Below, one piece after another: positions 59,581 through 64,000 of a stretch of DNA of 64,000 nt. The notes beneath the pieces are model-generated. The model saw only the letters and a list, made by a program, of their open reading frames with translations. It did not search any database and was not told the origin of the DNA. The position numbers and the translations under genes were made by a program. Source of the DNA: Roseovarius salinarum (GTDB taxonomy: Bacteria; Pseudomonadota; Alphaproteobacteria; Rhodobacterales; Rhodobacteraceae); the NCBI RefSeq assembly GCF_002834145.1, contig NZ_PHNT01000012.1, positions 46,851-110,850 of the forward strand. Direction: 5' to 3'. Within the stretch, counting starts at the first letter, position 1, and each line of letters begins with the position of its first letter.

Positions 59581-60794
59581 CAGCCCACGGCCCTTTCGTC
59601 GAGGGTTTCGTGCATCAGCTCTGCGACCAGGTCCATCACCTCGGCCCCCTGCGAGGCGACGTCCCACGCCGCGTGGGCCATTTCGGCGGCACGGTCGGGC
59701 GCGATCAACTCCTCCACCGCCACGGCAAGGGCATCCGTGTCGCGCACCATCCGCGCGGCCCCGGCGGCGGCGTATCGCTCATAGCTGTCGCGAAAGCCAC
59801 CGACATTCGGGCCATGGAGAATGGCCGTGCCGTGCGCCGCCGGCTCGTTGGGATCCCGGCCCGCCCGGCCGGCGACCAGCGAACTGCCCATGAAGGTGAC
59901 CGTCGCGATGCGGTACCACAACCCCATCGCCGCGCGATCGTCGGCCAGGACGACCTGCGTTGTCTCGCCCGGTGTCTCCCCGTCCGGCCATGACGCCCAG
60001 CGCCAGCCATCCCCGGCAAGACGCGCGCGGAACGCGTCGGCGCGCTCTGCCTCGTCCGGCACTACGACCAGAAGCAGACGATGCGCCAGCCGGTTCGCCG
60101 TGCGATGCGCCCTGAGGACCATGTCCAGTTCGTCGGGCTGGAGCTTTGCCGCCAACCAGACCGGCCTTCCGGCCAGCACCGCGAGCATCTCCTGGTGGTC
60201 CTCGTCGTTGCAGGGCAGGGTGATTCCCCCTTCGAGGAACGGGCCGGCGACGTCGATTCGCGCGGGTCGCGCCCCCAGCCGGCGCAACGCCTGCGCTGCA
60301 CCTTCGCCGCGCGCCAGTATCCGGTCGAAGCATCGCACGACCGCGCGGGGCAGATCGGGGAACCACCGCCACTGCGGGTGGTCCAGCGCCGACGCTTCCG
60401 CGTCCAGCAGGAACAGCGGGATCCCCCGCCGATACGCCATGGTCAGCAACGCCGGGCGGAATGCCCCCGCGGTCCACAGGCAGACATCGGGACGCCAGTG
60501 ATCGAGGAAACCTTCAGCAGCGCCAACGCGATCCTCCGGCAAGGGGTGCACGATCACATGCGGGCGCTCGGGCCGGGGCGCCGGCCCGTCGTCCGGGCCC
60601 GTCAGAAGCATGTGAAGCCCGGGACGCTGCGCCGCCAGGCGATCGGCCAGCTGCACCAGCGCCTCGGCGCGGGTGGCGTCGGCGGCGTTGGCCCAGATCA
60701 CCTCGCCATCGGGCCGCTGTGGTGCTGACGGGGCCTCGGCCTCCGGTGTCCGGCGCGCCAGCGCAAGGTAGGCCGCAAGGCTGAGCGAGCGCAT
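59580..60794 (-). CDS. WaaA-like (Kdo transferase family) glycosyltransferase, divergent
   Basis: This 404-residue protein has the two-domain GT-B layout of Kdo transferases, with a recognisable C-terminal part ([39 protein letters not shown] split near 305-345) and a Glycos_transf_N-like N-terminus. The expected ASVGE motif with catalytic Glu is replaced by AADATRA, with Arg42 at the Glu position. It may therefore be a second, altered or inactive WaaA paralogue. It sits between DUF4170 and lpxK, so a role in LPS is likely. Confidence 0.8.
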   Translation of the reverse strand: MRSLSLAAYLALARRTPEAEAPSAPQRPDGEVIWANAADATRAEALVQLADRLAAQRPGLHMLLTGPDDGPAPRPERPHVIVHPLPEDRVGAAEGFLDHWRPDVCLWTAGAFRPALLTMAYRRGIPLFLLDAEASALDHPQWRWFPDLPRAVVRCFDRILARGEGAAQALRRLGARPARIDVAGPFLEGGITLPCNDEDHQEMLAVLAGRPVWLAAKLQPDELDMVLRAHRTANRLAHRLLLVVVPDEAERADAFRARLAGDGWRWASWPDGETPGETTQVVLADDRAAMGLWYRIATVTFMGSSLVAGRAGRDPNEPAAHGTAILHGPNVGGFRDSYERYAAAGAARMVRDTDALAVAVEELIAPDRAAEMAHAAWDVASQGAEVMDLVAELMHETLDERAVG

Positions 60795-60802
60795 CGGGCG
60801 CG

Positions 60803-61045
60803 TCAGCCGAGTTCCTCGGTCGGCGAGGTCTCCTTCTCCTCCTCGCGCAGCTTGTGCAGATGGGCGATGAAATAACGCATGTGCGCGTTGTCCACCGTGC
60901 GCTGCGCCTCGGCCTTCCAGGCGTCGTAGGCCGACTCGTAGTCGGGAAACAGCCCGACGATGTGGATGTCGTCCACGTTCTTGAAGACGTTGCGCTGAGG
61001 ATCGACGAGTTCGCCGCCGAAAACGAGATGCAGGCGTTGGGCCAT
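60803..61045 (-). CDS. DUF4170 domain protein
   Basis: This 80-residue protein has the pattern LVFGGELVDP near 8 and IVGLFPDYESAYDAWKAEAQRTVDNA near 29-54, fitting DUF4170 (PF13773). It is a small soluble family found in alphaproteobacteria next to lipid A genes; its function is not established. The ATG at 61045 has a GAAAGGTCCA region upstream. It is separated by 8 bases from the WaaA-like gene and so starts the operon. Confidence 0.88.
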   Translation of the reverse strand: MAQRLHLVFGGELVDPQRNVFKNVDDIHIVGLFPDYESAYDAWKAEAQRTVDNAHMRYFIAHLHKLREEEKETSPTEELG

Positions 61046-61179
61046 TTTGGACCTTTCGGGTTCTGTCCGGGTGTTGTCGGGCAGCGTATTCGAATGCCCC
61101 GCAGCGTCAAGGCGGGGCCGGCCGCTTGACCGGGGCGGGGTTCCGGGGCAAGCAGAACGCGCCCGCGCGGAGGTTTTCG

Positions 61180-61917
61180 ATGACCAAGCCCTTCCTGATC
61201 CTGCAGCTTCGCCCGGAGGACGAGGCCGCCGACGACGAGTTTGCGGCGATCCTGCGCAAGGGCGGGCTGTCATCCGACCGCGCGCGCCGCATCCGGCTCG
61301 ACCAGACATCGTTGCCCGGCGATCTCGATCTCGCTGATTTCGCCGGCGTGATCGTGGGCGGCGGGCCCGGCTGCGTCAGCGACGCCCCGGCCGACAAGTC
61401 CCCGGTCGAGGCGCGGATCGAGGCCGAGGTGCTGTCGCTGATGCCGCGGATCACGCGGGGCGACGTCCCGTTCCTGGGCTGCTGCTACGGCATCGGGATC
61501 CTGGGCAAGCACCTGGGCGGCGACGTCGGCAAGGCCGCCCATGGCGAACCCGTGGGCACCTCGGCCTGCCGGCTGACCCCGGACGGCGCCCGCGATCCGC
61601 TGCTGGCCGGGCTGCCGGGCGAATTCGATGCCTTCGTCGGCCACAAGGAGGCGTTGCAGGCCCTGCCCGAGGACTGCGTGCATCTCGTGGCATCGGCCCC
61701 CTGCCCGTTCCAGATGGTCCGGTACGGGCGCAACGTCTATGCGACCCAGTTCCACCCCGAGGCCGACAGCGACGGCTTCGAAACGCGCATCCGCATCTAC
61801 CGGCACCGAGGCTATTTCCCGCCCGAGACGGCCGACAGCCTGGTGCGGATGTGCCGGGCGGCCGAGGTCTTTGCGCCCGAGATGATCCTGCGCAACTTCG
61901 TGGCGCGCTACGGCTGA
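61180..61917 (+). CDS. class I glutamine amidotransferase (GMP synthase-like domain)
   Basis: This 245-residue GATase class I protein has the nucleophile loop FLGCCYGIGILG near 101 (Cys in place) and the His-Glu pair in QFHPEADSDG near 192. These stand-alone proteins are related to the GuaA amidotransferase domain but their partner is unknown. The ATG at 61180 has a GCGGAGG site. It diverges from the DUF4170 operon and is convergent with the MsbA-like gene, 13 bases apart. Confidence 0.9.
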   Translation: MTKPFLILQLRPEDEAADDEFAAILRKGGLSSDRARRIRLDQTSLPGDLDLADFAGVIVGGGPGCVSDAPADKSPVEARIEAEVLSLMPRITRGDVPFLGCCYGIGILGKHLGGDVGKAAHGEPVGTSACRLTPDGARDPLLAGLPGEFDAFVGHKEALQALPEDCVHLVASAPCPFQMVRYGRNVYATQFHPEADSDGFETRIRIYRHRGYFPPETADSLVRMCRAAEVFAPEMILRNFVARYG

Positions 61918-61930
61918 TGCGCCCCGGCGT

Positions 61931-63778
61931 TCAGCCGGTGCCGTAGCCCTTCTTCTGCGCGGCGTAGAGTTGCGAATAAAGACCGCCACGCTCCAGAAGC
62001 TCCGCGTGGCGCCCCGTCTCGATCAGGCGCCCGGCCTCGAGCACGAAGATCCGGTCGGCGTCGGCCACCGCCGAAAGCCTGTGTGCGACCACGATGGTTG
62101 TGCGCCCCTGCGACAGCCGCGCCAGCGCGGACTTGATCCGGTCCTCGGTGGCCTGGTCCAGCGCAGAGGTCGCCTCGTCCAGCAGCAGGATCGGCGCGTC
62201 GCGGAGGAAGGCGCGGGCAATGGCGATCCGCTGCTTCTGCCCGCCCGACAGCTGCGCCCCCTTGGGGCCCACCGGCGCACCGCCGCGGCTGCGGATCAGC
62301 CCGGCGATCTCGGCGTTCTCCGCGGCCTGCCAGATCTCGTCATCGGTGGCCTCGGGCCGGACGTAGCGGATGTTTTCCCAGATCGAGTTGTTGAAGATCA
62401 CGATGTCCTGCGCGACGACCGAGAAGGACGAACGCAGCGCCTTGACCGCGAGCCGGTCGATGGGCTGGCCGCCGATGGTGATGCGCCCCTCCTGAACGTC
62501 GTAGAGGCGCGACAGCAACGACAGGATCGTGGTCTTGCCCGAGCCGGTCGGCCCCACGATGGCCGACACCCGCCCGCCCGGAAAGACCATGTCGAGACCC
62601 TCGAACAGCGGCGCGTTCTCGGCATAGGCGAACCGCACGCCCTCCAGCACGATGTCACCGGCCGTGTCGAACCCGCTCGCCGCATCCGACGCGTCCGTGA
62701 TCGTGGGCTGGGCGGCATACAGGCTGCGGATACGGCCGAGGAGCACGAGATTGGACTGCAACCCCGCGAAATACTGTGCCAGCAGGCGGGCGGGATCGAA
62801 GACCATGACCATCCCGAGCAGGAAGGTGATGATGCTTGCGCCGTCCACGTCGAACGACGGGCTGAGCGCCATGTAGCCGCCCCCGCCGATCACGAGGACA
62901 TAGACGAAGGCCGACGACAGGTCGATCGACGGCATCAGGAGCGCCTGCGTGCGCTGGACGCGCGTCAGCAGGTCCCGGATGGAGCGGGTGGCGTCCACGA
63001 GGCGTTCGCTCTCGACCGGTTCCTGGTTGGTGATCTTGACGGTGCGCATGCCGTTCACCGTTTCCTCGATGCCGTTCATGTAGGCGCCCAGCGCCTCCTC
63101 GGCGGCCGATTGGCCCTCCTTGATGCGCTCGGAGACGGTATTCATCACCCAGATGATGAACGGCAGCACCACGATCGCCGTCGAGAACAGGATCGGGTTC
63201 TTGTAGATCAGGTAGCCCGAGACGATCACCACCGTGACCGCGTCGCGCACGGCGTTGGCCGTGGACAGCCCGACGAAGATCCCCAGCTGCTGTGTTTGCG
63301 TCACGAGGCGGTGGATGATCTCGCCGGATTTCGTGTTCTCGAAATAGGCCAGGTCCAGCGTCATCATGTGGGCGATCAGGTCCTTGCGCATCTCGTAGAT
63401 CGCGTCGTTGCTGATCCATGCGGTGAACCGCGGCACGAGATAGGAGACCAGCGCGCGGATACCGAAAAGCACGAAGACGAGCGCGCAGACCCGGACCAGT
63501 TCGGCCACCGCACCACTTTCGAAGATCACCCGAAGGCCGCTTTCGGTCAGGGACAGGAACTGCTGGTAGACGAGGCCCTGCACGACGACCATGACCAGAA
63601 CCAGCAGCAGCCACGGCGACTTGCCGCGCAGGTAGTTGCGCCAGAACCAGCGGAGGTTTTCGCGGTCCTCCGCCGAGAACAGCGGGACGCGGGTTTTCAG
63701 GGGGGTCTCCGACATGGGCGCGACGCTCGTGCTGGGCTGAGTCGCCACGCTCATACCGCTCATGCGATCCGAGGTCAT
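61931..63778 (-). CDS. MsbA-like lipid A / multidrug ABC exporter
   Basis: This 615-residue ABC half-exporter has six membrane helices (about 50-330) and a nucleotide-binding domain (about 375-600) with Walker A GPTGSGKTT near 407, signature LSGGQKQR near 512 and Walker B ILLLDEATSALD near 532. Its type fits MsbA, which flips lipid A, and lipid A genes lie upstream, but drug exporters look alike. The start is uncertain: Met at 63778, 63763, 63754 and 63715 are all in frame. Confidence 0.92.
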   Translation of the reverse strand: MTSDRMSGMSVATQPSTSVAPMSETPLKTRVPLFSAEDRENLRWFWRNYLRGKSPWLLLVLVMVVVQGLVYQQFLSLTESGLRVIFESGAVAELVRVCALVFVLFGIRALVSYLVPRFTAWISNDAIYEMRKDLIAHMMTLDLAYFENTKSGEIIHRLVTQTQQLGIFVGLSTANAVRDAVTVVIVSGYLIYKNPILFSTAIVVLPFIIWVMNTVSERIKEGQSAAEEALGAYMNGIEETVNGMRTVKITNQEPVESERLVDATRSIRDLLTRVQRTQALLMPSIDLSSAFVYVLVIGGGGYMALSPSFDVDGASIITFLLGMVMVFDPARLLAQYFAGLQSNLVLLGRIRSLYAAQPTITDASDAASGFDTAGDIVLEGVRFAYAENAPLFEGLDMVFPGGRVSAIVGPTGSGKTTILSLLSRLYDVQEGRITIGGQPIDRLAVKALRSSFSVVAQDIVIFNNSIWENIRYVRPEATDDEIWQAAENAEIAGLIRSRGGAPVGPKGAQLSGGQKQRIAIARAFLRDAPILLLDEATSALDQATEDRIKSALARLSQGRTTIVVAHRLSAVADADRIFVLEAGRLIETGRHAELLERGGLYSQLYAAQKKGYGTG

Positions 63779-63820
63779 CCCATTGTTCCCCGAATCGCCG
63801 CGCCGCCCCGGCCGGTCGCG

Positions 63821-63854
63821 ACGCGCCGCGCGGGGTCTTGCCCGCGCGGCGCGT
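63821..63854. terminator. strong GC hairpin after glyA
   Basis: A perfect 14-bp stem with a 6-base loop lies 15 bases after the glyA stop. No U-tract follows on the minus strand, so it may act as an RNA 3' stabiliser or a weak terminator. Confidence 0.6.
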
Positions 63855-63869
63855 GGTTCTCGGGGTTTC

Positions 63870-64000
63870 TCAGAGGCCGGGGTAGAGGGGGAAGCGGGCG
63901 CAGAGCTCGGCGACCTCGGCGCGCACCGCGTCCTCGACCGCGGGGTTGGGGTCGCCGCCGGTCTCGGCCAGCCCGTCGACGACGCGGGTGATCCACGTGC
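63870..64000 (-). CDS. glyA: serine hydroxymethyltransferase, C-terminal fragment
   Basis: The last 43 codons, on the minus strand, read WITRVVDGLAE near the edge and end in VAELCARFPLYPGL. This is the characteristic GlyA C-terminus of Rhodobacteraceae. The enzyme converts serine and tetrahydrofolate to glycine and methylene-THF. The rest lies beyond the window edge. The MsbA-like gene follows 91 bases later in the same direction, across the strong hairpin. Confidence 0.88.
   Translation of the reverse strand, partial: TWITRVVDGLAETGGDPNPAVEDAVRAEVAELCARFPLYPGL

Overview
The window reads as a chromosomal segment of an alphaproteobacterium of the Rhodobacteraceae (Roseobacter/Rhodobacter group). 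The evidence is the high GC content, the dense short-overlap operons, an RpoE-ChrR pair almost identical in layout and key residues to that of Rhodobacter sphaeroides, a CcrM GANTC methyltransferase, DUF3775, DUF4170 and DUF6478-type proteins, and two copies of an intergenic motif (GGAGTATTTCG...GCAAGATGAA) that I associate with this family. I see no prophage, insertion sequence, CRISPR array, tRNA or rRNA. About 62 genes fill the window. Only one gap exceeds 300 bases (26012-26411), and it is the most unusual non-coding stretch here.

Layout. 1-5317 (minus): a branched-chain-amide-type ABC uptake operon led by an AMP-forming acyl-CoA ligase (ligase, ATPase, permease, 85-residue membrane protein, permease, binding-protein start). 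5516-8127 (plus): a divergent hybrid histidine kinase and an OmpR-type regulator. 8205-12641: MAPEG protein, a frameshifted M20 amidohydrolase, and a single-polypeptide formate dehydrogenase alpha subunit. 12832-15697: histidine phosphatase and the two saccharopine dehydrogenases (lysine catabolism). 15842-22259: a five-gene, translationally coupled minus-strand operon (flavin oxidase, DUF1365, GPH transporter, DUF3833, SDR) divergent from rpoE-chrR, with facing RpoE-type promoters. This looks like the singlet-oxygen/membrane-lipid stress response. 22359-26011: FadH dienoyl-CoA reductase, DUF4399 protein, LysR regulator. 26012-26411: putative non-coding RNA with a GANTC-rich promoter. 26412-33465: folC, accD, CPBP protease, ilvD, lipoprotein, DUF6478 and a small protein.

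33573-36601: rmuC and mutL. 36767-38065: persulfide-dioxygenase-like hydrolase plus rhodanese (sulfide/persulfide handling). 38139-39838: glnK-amtB ammonium module with an NtrC-like dyad upstream. 40094-43692: class A penicillin-binding protein, mlaC and mlaA (outer-membrane lipid asymmetry). 43871-46899: type I secretion ABC protein and membrane-fusion protein. 47000-49760: RidA-like, glycerophosphodiesterase, FemAB-like/GNAT and pterin dehydratase, overlapping head to tail. 49862-51339: membrane-tethered winged-helix regulator and small exported proteins. 51469-53301: rnhB-ccrM. 53397-56134: mutY, alkB and a globin. 56217-58594: DUF721, DsbA-like protein, CoA-transferase. 58585-63778: lipid A/LPS genes (lpxK, WaaA-like, DUF4170, MsbA-like ABC exporter) with a glutamine amidotransferase. 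63870-end: the C-terminus of glyA.

The most interesting signals are these. (1) A candidate 230-nt RNA at 26.3 kb has a promoter spacer carrying two GANTC sites one helical turn apart, within a cluster of six sites, and ccrM itself lies in the same window with GANTC in its own promoter region. (2) Paired RpoE-type promoters drive a lipid-modifying operon that lacks a local methyltransferase. (3) Both copies of the family repeat sit at convergent gene ends. (4) A membrane-anchored DNA-binding protein lies beside two unusual inverted repeats. (5) A WaaA-like protein has lost the expected catalytic Glu.
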